Source: CALREA01 sp041674865
GTDB lineage: Bacteria; Patescibacteriota; Gracilibacteria; UBA1369; UBA12463
DNA: 64,000 nt
Direction of reading: 5' to 3'
Assembly (NCBI GenBank): GCA_041674865.1
Contig: JBAYUX010000001.1
Span: 1-64,000, forward strand
Part shown: positions 1 through 8,635 of the stretch, one piece after another
Position numbering within the stretch: position 1 is the first letter of the stretch
Layout: each line of letters opens with the position of its first letter
Notes under the pieces: generated by a model
The model's input: only the letters and a program-made list of their open reading frames with translations
Database searches by the model: none
What the model was told of the DNA's origin: nothing
Translations under genes and position numbers: made by a program

Positions 1-296
1 GCATCTTCGAGGGCTTTTTCAACTTGTTCCATCACGAGTTCTGTAGCACGATCTGCGCTAGCTGAGAGAACCGTGAGACCCATCTTATCAACCTTTACGA
101 CACCGTCCATAACAGAAACGAAGTGAACTTCAGTTCCATTTTTGAGCGTGATAACGCCCGGAGCAAGTGCAGTAATAAGCGGAATATGGTGCGGTAAAAC
201 CGTAATTTCACCATCAACCGTTGGAAGAGTGATTGAATCAACTTCTTCTTGGTAGACGATTTTTTCCGGTGTGATGAGGTAGAAAGGAATTTTCAT
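1..296 (-). CDS. atpC: F1F0 ATP synthase epsilon subunit, partial (C-terminus beyond window edge)
   Basis: About 98 codons are visible, starting MKIPFYLITPEKIVY at 296 and running off the left edge. The N-terminal beta-sandwich of the epsilon subunit is recognisable: the family-typical TVDGEITVLPHHIPLITAL stretch near residues 26-44 is present. Epsilon sits on the central stalk of membrane ATP synthase, couples gamma rotation to catalysis and can inhibit ATP hydrolysis. The gene starts 32 nt after the atpD stop, the usual atpD-atpC order, so the two are almost certainly cotranscribed. The C-terminal helical hairpin lies outside the window. No Shine-Dalgarno sequence precedes the ATG. Confidence 0.93.
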   Translation of the reverse strand, partial: MKIPFYLITPEKIVYQEEVDSITLPTVDGEITVLPHHIPLITALAPGVITLKNGTEVHFVSVMDGVVKVDKMGLTVLSASADRATELVMEQVEKALED

Positions 297-328
297 TGAG
301 AAATGTTTCTAAAAGTTTTCAAAAATAA

Positions 329-1714
329 TTACACATTCTTCACGTCGTCGATACCACCCTTCATATAGAATGCATTTTCCTGTTTGTCATCATGTTTACC
401 TTCGAGAATTTCCTTGAATCCACGGATGGTTTCTTTCAATGGAACGTACTGACCAGGGATACCGGTGAATGTTTCAGCAACGAAGAACGGCTGTGAAAGG
501 AACTTCTGAACCTTTCGAGCTCGGCTAACGGCGAGCTTATCTTCTTCTGAAAGTTCTTCCATACCAAGAATGTTAATAATATCCTGGAGGTCGTTATAAC
601 GCTGAAGAACTTTTTGAACACCGAGGGCGACAGCATAGTGCTCGTCTCCGATGATCTTTGGATCGAGAAGGTTTGATGATGAATCGAGAGGATCAACCGC
701 TGGGTAGATACCAAGCTCAGAAAGACGTCGAGCGAGAACCACTTTTGAGTCCAAGTGAGCGAATGTTGTTGCAGGAGCTGGATCAGTAAGATCATCAGCA
801 GGAACGTAAACGGCCTGAACTGATGTAATAGAACCCTTGTCTGTTGTTGTAATTCGTTCCTGGAGAGCACCCATCTCATTTGCGAGTGTTGGCTGGTAAC
901 CTACAGCTGATGGAATACGTCCGAGAAGTGCTGAAAGCTCAGAACCTGCCTGTGAGAAACGGAAGACGTTATCAACGAAGAACAACACGTCCTGGTTTTC
1001 TTCATCACGGAAGTACTCAGCAATCGTAACTCCAGTAAGAGCAACTCGGAGACGAACTCCAGGTGGCTCATTCATCTGACCGAACACGAGACATGTCTTG
1101 TCCAAAACTCCAGAGTCAGCCATTTCATGGTAGAGGTCGTTACCTTCACGAGTTCGTTCTCCAACACCAGCGAAAACAGAGAAACCACCGTGAGCAGTTG
1201 CAATATTATGGATGAGCTCAGTAACGATAACTGTCTTTCCAACTCCAGCACCACCGAAGAGACCAACCTTTCCACCCTTCATGAATGGACAAATGAGGTC
1301 GATAACCTTGATACCTGTTTCGAAGATCTCTGTCTTTGTTGACTGATCGACGAACTTCGGAGCTGGTCGGTGAATTGAATATGATTTCTTTGCAGTGATT
1401 TTTGATTTTCCATCGATTGGATGTCCGAGAACATCAACCATACGTCCAAGCATCTCTCGTCCAACTGGTACCGTGATTGTCTCGCCAGTTCGCTTTACAG
1501 GTGTATTTCTCTGAAGACCATCGGTTGTACCCATGGCAACAGCTCGAACTCCACTTGATCCAATATGTGACTGAACCTCAAGGACAAGTGTTTTATCGCC
1601 ATGCTGAATTTCGAGCGCTTCGTAAATAGAAGGAAGCTCGCCTTCAAAATGACAGTCAACAACCGGACCAATGATCTGGATTACATGACCTGTCGACTCA
1701 AGAACTTTTGACAT
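329..1714 (-). CDS. atpD: F1F0 ATP synthase catalytic beta subunit
   Basis: A 461-aa catalytic beta subunit of the F1 head, which makes ATP from ADP and phosphate using rotation of gamma. The Walker A loop GGAGVGKT is at residues 154-161, the Walker B region at DVLFFVDNVFRFSQAGSE, and LLGRIPSAVGYQPTLA follows. Length is normal for the family (about 460-480). It is followed by atpC. The gene upstream is not atpG but an unrelated 808-aa unknown with its own promoter, and a good promoter lies in the 200-nt gap, so atpD-atpC appears to be a separate transcription unit from the rest of the atp genes. Small departures from consensus (ICPFMKGG for LAPYxKGG) do not touch catalytic residues. Confidence 0.98.
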   Translation of the reverse strand: MSKVLESTGHVIQIIGPVVDCHFEGELPSIYEALEIQHGDKTLVLEVQSHIGSSGVRAVAMGTTDGLQRNTPVKRTGETITVPVGREMLGRMVDVLGHPIDGKSKITAKKSYSIHRPAPKFVDQSTKTEIFETGIKVIDLICPFMKGGKVGLFGGAGVGKTVIVTELIHNIATAHGGFSVFAGVGERTREGNDLYHEMADSGVLDKTCLVFGQMNEPPGVRLRVALTGVTIAEYFRDEENQDVLFFVDNVFRFSQAGSELSALLGRIPSAVGYQPTLANEMGALQERITTTDKGSITSVQAVYVPADDLTDPAPATTFAHLDSKVVLARRLSELGIYPAVDPLDSSSNLLDPKIIGDEHYAVALGVQKVLQRYNDLQDIINILGMEELSEEDKLAVSRARKVQKFLSQPFFVAETFTGIPGQYVPLKETIRGFKEILEGKHDDKQENAFYMKGGIDDVKNV

Positions 1715-1749
1715 ATATTATGTAAATTACTGAAATTTAACTCCGGAAG

Positions 1750-1778
1750 ATTCTAAGAAGCATACGGAAAAAAAGCAA
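1750..1778 (-). promoter_or_regulatory. sigma70-like promoter for atpD-atpC
   Basis: Read on the minus strand: TTGCTT (-35, 1778-1773), a 17-nt spacer, TAGAAT (-10, 1755-1750). It lies 36 nt upstream of the atpD ATG. The remaining gap (1779-1914) holds no gene I can support. Confidence 0.65.
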
Positions 1779-1914
1779 GGGTAAAAATTTCACTTTCTAT
1801 CTCGAGCGTAGCCTTTTTTGCCCTGTTGGGCACTTTACAATTATGGAATGTATGCCAGATTGAGCTTATATCCCTTAGGATTGTATCCTGTTAGACCCAT
1901 ACCCCGCTCGTATT

Positions 1915-4341
1915 CTACTCCTCCTTGTCATGTTTCTTCCCGCGGAATCCAGAGAGTGCATAGTTGGCATACTTCGAACCCATAACAACAGGCGGAACGT
2001 ACTTCTTCGTAACAACATTGAAAGCTCGCTCTGGAGCGTAAGCAGTATTATGAGAAGAAATGGTGAAATGGCTGGCAGTAATGCAAACGCTGTTTATATC
2101 CATAACCTGAATTTCAAAACCATATCGTCCATGCAGAAGGGCATCAATGTCTTCTTCGCTGAGCGTTGCCTTTTCATCATCAGGTAGTTGCTCCAAGAAA
2201 ACCGCATAACCTGAGAATGAAGCGAGGCGATCATCAGAGAAAGATGCAGATCCATTTGATCGGCTTGTGCGGGCCTGCTTGCCAATTTGTCGGGACTCTT
2301 TGTGGTGTTCGAGTTTGACCACATGAGAAGCGTAGTCATACAGGAAGTCGAGAAGAATCTGCTTATCGTCTTCATTGGTATCTGGAGGGAAGACCATCAT
2401 ACATCGAACAAGATCGGTCGGAAGTTTTCCACGAATCAAGCTCAAAAGGAATGATTTAACAGACTTGATATCGAGAAGATTGTCATCGTCAGAATAAAAC
2501 AACACATCCATCTCTCGAGGAGCCCCATGTGGCTGAGGAACGGCAATACGCGTTGCGATGAACTTTCGCTTTTCTACAGGGAGAGCTTTAAATGTAAGAC
2601 CATCTTTTTCGACAAAAAATTCATGATTAGCTCGTTTACCTTTAGTACATGCATTCCACTCTGGAGTGCCTGGAATGAGGACGTCGTAATAGTTTGAAGA
2701 ATCTTCGGAAAGAATTGGTTCATGAGTATCTGGATCAACCTGAACCAAGACGCGATAGTGCTGAGTAAATTTCTCAATAACCTGAATCGATAGCGCCTCT
2801 TTGAGATGACCTTCAATTCGATCACGTTTCTTTTTTCGATCTTTAAACTCACTTGAAAATACAGAGCCTCGATAGAGAAGAAGGTGTTCAATCATACGTC
2901 GAGCCTGAAGCGAAATAACCTCAGGACGAATATGTCCGAATTCGGGAAAAGCCTTGATAAAGCGATCAGGGTAGGCGAACCATATCGTCAAGCTTCGAAT
3001 GTCATTGCACTCTATAATTGGCGTACAGAAAGCGAAATCTTTGTGAATAGAGCCTTCTTTTGGATGAAGCCGAAGGCCTTCTTCAAGAGTACTTTTAATC
3101 TGATCAGTCGACGCAATTTTGAGCTGTCGCGAAAGAATCTCGTCCATCTTTTCATCGCTCAGTTTGCCAGGATCGAGAGGATAACCGAAAAATCTTCGAA
3201 GTTTTGTTGAAAAGACTGTTGGATCTGTCGCGATGGCGAGATCGGCCATTTCCCTAAACGGATCCATAGCATGAGGTGGGGCAAGAAGAAGATCCCATCC
3301 TTTGACCTGAAGATCGATATGTCGAGGTTTTTTTGGAAGTTCTTTGCTGCGCGCCTTAATGATGGCGGGTCTGAAATGTTTATTGAAAAACGCATCAAAA
3401 TTAAAACGGGGATCGAGCATACCGGCATCCTGTTCTTCATTTGGCTCTGCGAGAAGAGCTGGGTGAAGCTGTTCAACCTTACTTCGAGTATTTTTACTCT
3501 GAGTAGTAATGTGTCTCCAGACCGTAAACTCTTTATAGATCAGCATGTAGAGATCTTCGAGTTGATATCCTTGCTCTACAAGGTACTGAAGAAGTCGATC
3601 GATATTCCCCGTAACACGATCAAGAGTTTTTATTGTAACTTCTGCGTTTGAGAGTGGAGCTAAAACGCGTCTATTGAGATATTGAGCAATGAAGTGACTA
3701 GGATCTTCGCGGTACATTGAAACATAGGTAGATTTAATTTCCGGAAGACTTGATCGAGAAATCTGTTGAATGAGCAGAGTGTTAATTTCAGGGTCCTGAA
3801 AGATCAGATGAATATCAACATGAGGGTAGAGTTGACGCTGAATTACAAGAAAGTCATGAAGGGTATGTTTTGTCTGATGATATCCTTTAATAAAGGTAAT
3901 AAGTTCTGCTCGGAATAAGAAAACATCTCGAAGGTCGGAAGAACTTGGCGATACTGGATTTTGGGAAGTTTTTCCATTTCTTGCAGCTTCTTGTTTCTGC
4001 ACCCGAAGAGAGTGAATGAATTCTGTAACCAAAATTTCCGCAAGTTGGTCGACATTTTTTGGAGCAGACTTTCCATCTGGTCTATGGTCAGTTTTTGAAG
4101 CATCTTCGGTCGGCGGTACATTGAAAATATCAATGAATTCATCAGGAAGAAGTTGAAATCGTAGATAAGCATCTCGAGCGATACCACTCACAATAGCCTT
4201 TACGGGAGCTTCAGAGGCCATGGCAACCATATTTGCCTCATCAACGATCGTTTGGGCACGAACATTGCGAGAAGGGCCCGATTTGGCCGAGGCAGCAAGG
4301 CGGAAAAGCGACAATTCTGAATCTTGGAGCACTTGGGTCAT
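1915..4341 (-). CDS. hypothetical protein, 808 aa
   Basis: I do not recognise this protein. It is soluble, highly charged and has no signal peptide or membrane segment, so it is probably cytoplasmic. The first 60 residues contain an amphipathic Ala-rich stretch. A basic segment (KDRKKKRDRIEGHLKEAL) lies near residue 505. The C-terminal 60 residues contain the strand-like FEIQVMDINSVCITASHF and end in a very charged tail. Codon use matches the neighbours and there is no stop or frameshift. Start MTQVLQDSEL follows a plausible promoter. It lies between thrS (92-nt gap upstream) and atpD (200-nt gap downstream), both with their own promoters, so context gives no functional hint. Probably a lineage-specific conserved protein. 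Confidence 0.85.
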   Translation of the reverse strand: MTQVLQDSELSLFRLAASAKSGPSRNVRAQTIVDEANMVAMASEAPVKAIVSGIARDAYLRFQLLPDEFIDIFNVPPTEDASKTDHRPDGKSAPKNVDQLAEILVTEFIHSLRVQKQEAARNGKTSQNPVSPSSSDLRDVFLFRAELITFIKGYHQTKHTLHDFLVIQRQLYPHVDIHLIFQDPEINTLLIQQISRSSLPEIKSTYVSMYREDPSHFIAQYLNRRVLAPLSNAEVTIKTLDRVTGNIDRLLQYLVEQGYQLEDLYMLIYKEFTVWRHITTQSKNTRSKVEQLHPALLAEPNEEQDAGMLDPRFNFDAFFNKHFRPAIIKARSKELPKKPRHIDLQVKGWDLLLAPPHAMDPFREMADLAIATDPTVFSTKLRRFFGYPLDPGKLSDEKMDEILSRQLKIASTDQIKSTLEEGLRLHPKEGSIHKDFAFCTPIIECNDIRSLTIWFAYPDRFIKAFPEFGHIRPEVISLQARRMIEHLLLYRGSVFSSEFKDRKKKRDRIEGHLKEALSIQVIEKFTQHYRVLVQVDPDTHEPILSEDSSNYYDVLIPGTPEWNACTKGKRANHEFFVEKDGLTFKALPVEKRKFIATRIAVPQPHGAPREMDVLFYSDDDNLLDIKSVKSFLLSLIRGKLPTDLVRCMMVFPPDTNEDDKQILLDFLYDYASHVVKLEHHKESRQIGKQARTSRSNGSASFSDDRLASFSGYAVFLEQLPDDEKATLSEEDIDALLHGRYGFEIQVMDINSVCITASHFTISSHNTAYAPERAFNVVTKKYVPPVVMGSKYANYALSGFRGKKHDKEE

Positions 4342-4386
4342 AAAAATCAGAGCAGATGTAACAGCTTAGTATAAAGCTAAGATTGG

Positions 4387-4416
4387 ATGGTACAACAAAT
4401 AATAAAGATAAGTCAA
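4387..4416 (-). promoter_or_regulatory. predicted promoter for the 808-aa gene
   Basis: Minus strand: TTGACT (4416-4411), 18-nt spacer, TACCAT (4392-4387) preceded by TG. It would give a leader of about 40 nt before the ATG at 4341. Confidence 0.45.
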
Positions 4417-4433
4417 CCTAGTTTAGAGGTGAG

Positions 4434-6215
4434 TTATGCTCGAATCAGCTTCAAAAGATCATCAACCGACATGGTTTCCTGTTTTTTGGTAGCGTAGTCG
4501 CGGACGGCAACCGTCTTGTCGGTAGTTTCTTTTTCGCCAATGACGATCATATACGGCATACGCATATGCTCAGCATTTCGGATTTTTTTACCAAGAGTGT
4601 CAGAAGCAGAGTCCATTTCGACGCGAACGCCCTCACTGCGAAGTTTTTCAAAAACCTCAGTCGCATATGGAAGGAACTGATCGCTGACTGGAAGAATGCG
4701 TACCTGAACTGGCGCGAGCCATGCAGGAAACGCTCCGCCGAAATGCTCGATAACAATTCCCATAAATCGTTCGTATGATCCAAGAATCGCAGCGTGGAGG
4801 ACAGCAGGTCGATGCGGCTTGCCATCTTCACCAGTGTACGTGAGATCAAAGTTTTCTGGCTGCGTGAAGTCGAGCTGAACGGTGGTAAGTTGCCACTCAC
4901 GTCCAAGTGCATCCTCAACCATGAGGTCGATTTTTGGTCCGTAGAATGCGGCTTCTCCCTCTCCGATGAAATATTCTGCACCCCATCGTTGTACGCCTTC
5001 AACGAGATTTTTTTCTGCGAGATCCCAGAGAGCATCATCACCGAAATATTTTTCTGGTTTAGCTGGATCACGAACACTCACACGTGCACGGAAATTTTTG
5101 AATCCAAATTTTTCATATACAACTTTGGTAAGTCCGAGAATCATATCCATTTCAGAACCGATCTGGTCATGTCGTACGAAGTGATGCGTATCATCTTGCG
5201 TCACGGCACGAACTCGGAAGAGTCCATTCACCTCACCACTTTTTTCATTTCGATAAACGGTTGTATTTTCTGCAAATCGCAAAGGTAAATCTCGGTATGA
5301 GTGTGGTTCCGCCTTGAATAATTCAAAGTGATGTGGGCAGTTCATCGCCTTCATAACGAGCTTATCTCCACCATCTTCAACTTCCATAACCGGCATCATC
5401 GCGTCATACTTTCCGAGGTGTCCGCTGGTGACATAGAGCGCATCTTTTGCGATGTGCGGAATGTTCACAAACGAATATCCACGCTTTTCTTTTTCGTTCG
5501 TAATGAAGTCTTCAAGTGTTCGCTTGAGTCGTGCACCTTTTGGAAGAAAGAGTGGTAATCCCGCACCAACAAGCGGTGAAAACGCAAACAGCCCGAGCTG
5601 CTTTCCAAGGACTTTATGATCACGCTTCTTCGCCTCTTCAATCTTCATCATGTAATCCTTGAGCTCTTCTGGTGTTGCAAAACAGACACCATAAATTCGC
5701 TGCATCGATGGATTTGCGCTGTCACCCTTCCAATAAGCAGACGCAACGGTTGTGAGTTGGAACGCCCCAACTTTTCCAGTTGTCTCTGTATGATTTCCAC
5801 GGCAGAGATCGACAAATTTCACCTCATTTTTCTGATCGACGTTCTCATAAAAAGTAACGGTAGTAGAGCCTTGTTCTGCAAAATCGTTTACGAGCTCAAT
5901 TTTAAAAACCTGTTCTCCGCTTGGCATCGCCTTGAGAAATTCTTTTGCTTCTGCCATCGTTTTTTCTTGTCGAACAAATGTCTGATTTTGTTTTCCAATG
6001 TGCTCCATTCGCTTCTGAAGATCTTTCACATCTTCTGGTGTAAGCGCACGTGACAACTGAAAGTCGTAATAAAATCCATTGTCGATAACAGGGCCAACGC
6101 CAAGCTTCGCATCAGGGAAAACTTGTAGCACCGCCTGTGCGAGCATATGAGCGCACGAGTGTCGCATGCCATAAAGTGGATCTGTTGCTTCTGGTTTTTG
6201 TGATCGTGGAGGCAT
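4434..6215 (-). CDS. thrS: threonyl-tRNA synthetase lacking the N-terminal TGS domain
   Basis: A 593-aa class II synthetase that charges tRNA-Thr in the cytoplasm. The protein begins directly at the editing domain: HSCAH (H19-H23) and the second editing motif VDLCRGNHTE, which hydrolyse mischarged Ser-tRNA. The catalytic core follows, with zinc ligands in MNCPHHF, TQDDTHHF and RPAVLHAAILG, and then the anticodon-binding domain (LAPVQVRILPVSD to the end). Typical bacterial ThrRS is about 640 aa. The missing 50-60 residues correspond to the N-terminal TGS domain, and no upstream in-frame extension exists before the promoter. The gene is divergent from recF; both promoters overlap in a 118-nt gap. 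No Shine-Dalgarno sequence is seen. Confidence 0.97.
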   Translation of the reverse strand: MPPRSQKPEATDPLYGMRHSCAHMLAQAVLQVFPDAKLGVGPVIDNGFYYDFQLSRALTPEDVKDLQKRMEHIGKQNQTFVRQEKTMAEAKEFLKAMPSGEQVFKIELVNDFAEQGSTTVTFYENVDQKNEVKFVDLCRGNHTETTGKVGAFQLTTVASAYWKGDSANPSMQRIYGVCFATPEELKDYMMKIEEAKKRDHKVLGKQLGLFAFSPLVGAGLPLFLPKGARLKRTLEDFITNEKEKRGYSFVNIPHIAKDALYVTSGHLGKYDAMMPVMEVEDGGDKLVMKAMNCPHHFELFKAEPHSYRDLPLRFAENTTVYRNEKSGEVNGLFRVRAVTQDDTHHFVRHDQIGSEMDMILGLTKVVYEKFGFKNFRARVSVRDPAKPEKYFGDDALWDLAEKNLVEGVQRWGAEYFIGEGEAAFYGPKIDLMVEDALGREWQLTTVQLDFTQPENFDLTYTGEDGKPHRPAVLHAAILGSYERFMGIVIEHFGGAFPAWLAPVQVRILPVSDQFLPYATEVFEKLRSEGVRVEMDSASDTLGKKIRNAEHMRMPYMIVIGEKETTDKTVAVRDYATKKQETMSVDDLLKLIRA

Positions 6216-6266
6216 AATTCAGAGGTTTAAAAATCAAAACGTGCATACCTTTGCGGCAGCCATCAC

Positions 6267-6294
6267 ATTCTAGCGTTTTCTTTTTCTAAAACAA
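6267..6294 (-). promoter_or_regulatory. promoter for thrS
   Basis: Minus strand: TTGTTT (6294-6289), 16-nt spacer, TAGAAT (6272-6267). The same -10 hexamer occurs before atpD. The leader of about 50 nt is too short for a T-box. Confidence 0.55.
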
Positions 6295-6312
6295 ACCGTA
6301 TTTTGCTATGCT
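6284..6312 (+). promoter_or_regulatory. extended -10 promoter for recF
   Basis: Plus strand: TTCTAA (6284-6289), 17-nt spacer, TATGCT (6307-6312) preceded by an extended TG element (6304-6305). It overlaps the divergent thrS -35 region, so the two promoters may interfere. Predicted leader is about 14 nt. Confidence 0.5.
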
Positions 6313-6333
6313 CGACATGTCCATAAAATTCCC

Positions 6334-7536
6334 ATGAAACTCTCTTCTCTCCATCTCGAACATTTTCGCAACTACGAGCGGCTCGACTTCGTCTTTCCAG
6401 ATGAGCCAATTCTGGTACTGAATGGCGATAATGCCCAGGGGAAGACAAACTTTCTCGAGGCACTGTATCTCATGGCGCTCACGAAGTCCTTCCGCATGAG
6501 TGATCGTGATTTTTTGCGGCAATTTGAAAAGGACTATTATCGAATTCATCTCAAGGGAACAGCCTCAGATGAGGAAAATCTCTCACTCGAACTTTGTGAA
6601 ATTACTGAGCCAGCCCACCAGCGCGTTCTCAAGAAAAATGGTGTGAAAATTTCGGCTCCGAAATTTATTGGCAATGTAAAGGTAGTTTTGTTCAGGCCAG
6701 AAGACCTCCAAATGCTGACAGGGGAGCCAGCTCTCCGTCGTCGTTATCTCAATAATATTCTCATTCAAACCGTTCCTGGGTACATAAAAGCCCTTCAGCT
6801 TTATCAAAAGCTGTTAACTCAGCGCAACGCACTTCTGCTTCAGGTGAAGCTGGGTGCCTCTCCGGCGTACGCCCTCGACCTCTGGGACGAACAACTCGCT
6901 GAAGCTGGCGCAGCTTTGTTGACTAGTCGACTTGAGCTCGTTGAATTTTTACAAAAACAGCTTCGAGAAGGTGGGTCGGCGTATGAAGTTGACTATGAAA
7001 GCTCCGTATTTCCTAATTCCATTTTCTGCCCGGGCAGGGATTTAGCTTCAAATTTGACACCGTTTCCAGAAGATTTCTCCCAAAAGTCTTTATATGACCT
7101 GCTTCTTTCAAATCTCAATCAATCTCGCCCTCGCGATACTCGCTCGGGCCACACCTCTGTCGGCCCACACCGCGACGACCTCAAAGTCCGAATCATCAAC
7201 CAGGCCACCAAAACTCTCCAGCCAGTCGAACTCACCGCCTCCAGAGGTGAGCTCCGCTCTGCACTCATGGCGCTTAAGCAAGCCGAAATCGCCTGGATCC
7301 ATCAAAAAACCGGAGAAACGCCACTGATCCTTCTCGACGATATTTTCTCCGAACTCGACTCCGGCCGCAAAAACGACCTTTTCGATCTCATTCCCGAAGC
7401 TAAAAATACCCAGGTCATTATCACAATCCCAGAAGGAAACCCGCTTCCATCTATTCTCACGACCTCGCCAAAGCTAAGGTCAGCTTCCACTGTGAGAAAA
7501 ATCCATCAAGGGCAGATTGGAGAAATGTTGGAATAG
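6334..7536 (+). CDS. recF: DNA replication/repair ATPase RecF
   Basis: A 400-aa SMC-like ATPase that loads RecA onto gapped DNA with RecO and RecR. It starts MKLSSLHLEHFRNYERL, the classic RecF N-terminus. The Walker A motif GDNAQGKT is at residues 31-38, and the signature and Walker B region near the C-terminus (ASRGELRSALMALK, LILLDDIFSELDSGRK) is intact. Length is slightly above the usual 360-370. In many bacteria recF lies in the dnaA-dnaN-recF-gyrB cluster. Here it is alone, divergent from thrS and followed by an unrelated protease gene. From about 7110 onward the gene uses markedly more C-ending, GC-rich codons than its first half. Confidence 0.96.
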   Translation: MKLSSLHLEHFRNYERLDFVFPDEPILVLNGDNAQGKTNFLEALYLMALTKSFRMSDRDFLRQFEKDYYRIHLKGTASDEENLSLELCEITEPAHQRVLKKNGVKISAPKFIGNVKVVLFRPEDLQMLTGEPALRRRYLNNILIQTVPGYIKALQLYQKLLTQRNALLLQVKLGASPAYALDLWDEQLAEAGAALLTSRLELVEFLQKQLREGGSAYEVDYESSVFPNSIFCPGRDLASNLTPFPEDFSQKSLYDLLLSNLNQSRPRDTRSGHTSVGPHRDDLKVRIINQATKTLQPVELTASRGELRSALMALKQAEIAWIHQKTGETPLILLDDIFSELDSGRKNDLFDLIPEAKNTQVIITIPEGNPLPSILTTSPKLRSASTVRKIHQGQIGEMLE

Positions 7537-7559
7537 CTCGCCAATCCCGCCCTCATACA

Positions 7560-7588
7560 TTGCCCACAATGCCAATTTATGGTATAAT
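7560..7588 (+). promoter_or_regulatory. strong extended -10 promoter for the PrsW-like gene
   Basis: TTGCCC (7560-7565), 17-nt spacer, TATAAT (7583-7588) with an extended TG at 7580-7581. One of the best promoters in the window. Confidence 0.75.
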
Positions 7589-7673
7589 AAAATGAAAGAG
7601 TCGAACCTTACTCATCCGCAGGATGAGGCCGCCCGTTCCCCAAAAACCACAAACACAAAGCACACAAACCTTC

Positions 7674-8540
7674 ATGAACGCACCCGCATTCCAAATTATC
7701 GGATCAATCATTCTTGCCGTCGTTCCGGCAGCGATTTGGGGCTACATTTTTTACCTCAAAAACCCGTACAAGCGCAGCATTATTTTCTACGCATTTTTTC
7801 TTGGATCAACCGCTGTCTTTCCGATTCTTTTTTACAAATATCTCTGGCAATTTTTTCCTTGGATTAACGCTTTTCGTTACACGCAATCATTCGCAACGAA
7901 CGTGATTGGTATTGAAAATATTGTGAGTATTCCGCTCAATGTTATTTTCACCTTTTCTCTCGTCGGTATCATTGAAGAGCTTATGAAGCATGTTGCAGTT
8001 CGCGCAATGGGAAGCGACGATTTTCGTGATATAGATGACGTTATTGAGCTATCGATTCTTTGTGCACTTGGATTTTCTTTCACGGAAAATATTATGTATT
8101 TCCATAATATCTGGGTGACACAAGGTGCGCACGATCTTTTTGTTCCATTTGTATTCCGAACGATTTTTTCAACATTTGCGCACGTACTTTTCTCAGGAAT
8201 TCTCGGATACTATTATGGAATTTCACACTTCGCCACACCAATCCTTAAACAAGAAAAAAAGATTCTTTGGCCAAAGATGATGGAGCGTATGTTTGGTGTT
8301 GATGACGACCTCATTTTCTCAGTACAAAACCTCGCCCAAGGTTTTCTCATTGCAGCAGGTCTTCATGCTATCTTCAATATCTTCCTCGAGATGAACTGGA
8401 CCTTCTTGCTCTTTCCATACCTACTTATTGGATATATATATTTGAGCTATCTCTTCGAAAAGAAAGAAAATCATAAGAAATATGGACGTCTCACAACAAA
8501 AGAAGAACAAAGTTTGGCTGCAGCAACAGAAGCAGCTTAG
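7674..8540 (+). CDS. PrsW-family intramembrane metalloprotease
   Basis: A polytopic membrane protein of 288 aa from the chosen start, with 6-8 hydrophobic segments. PrsW/M82 motifs are in order: EELMKH, then FSFTENIMY, then HVLFSGILGYYYG, then LHAIFN. The Glu and His residues are the presumed metal ligands and catalytic residues. PrsW of Bacillus cleaves anti-sigma factor RsiW inside or near the membrane; the substrate here is unknown and no sigma/anti-sigma pair is nearby. An in-frame ATG at 7623 would add 17 Pro/Gln/Thr-rich residues. I prefer MNAPAFQIIG (7674) because the hydrophobic helix follows at once. It is monocistronic, with its own strong promoter. Confidence 0.85.
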   Translation: MNAPAFQIIGSIILAVVPAAIWGYIFYLKNPYKRSIIFYAFFLGSTAVFPILFYKYLWQFFPWINAFRYTQSFATNVIGIENIVSIPLNVIFTFSLVGIIEELMKHVAVRAMGSDDFRDIDDVIELSILCALGFSFTENIMYFHNIWVTQGAHDLFVPFVFRTIFSTFAHVLFSGILGYYYGISHFATPILKQEKKILWPKMMERMFGVDDDLIFSVQNLAQGFLIAAGLHAIFNIFLEMNWTFLLFPYLLIGYIYLSYLFEKKENHKKYGRLTTKEEQSLAAATEAA

Positions 8541-8635
8541 AAAGACCGAAACAAGCGAGAAGTAATATCGTCACCACCACATAAACACTTAGATGCTTGA
8601 ATGTTTGGCTTTTTCATGCTACCGTCTCGAGTACC

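Noticed and set aside
1844..1903. 19-codon minus-strand ORF (MGLTGYNPKGYKLNLAYIP) just after the 808-aa gene
   Set aside because: Too short to support, no Cys or other pattern, no separate promoter or terminator.
1915..2200. RelA/SpoT-like synthetase end in the 808-aa protein (FEIQVMD resembling EVQIRT)
   Set aside because: A single short match; the other synthetase motifs are not in order.
6216..6333. oriC next to recF
   Set aside because: dnaA and dnaN are absent and the 118-nt gap is filled with divergent promoters; no DnaA-box cluster.
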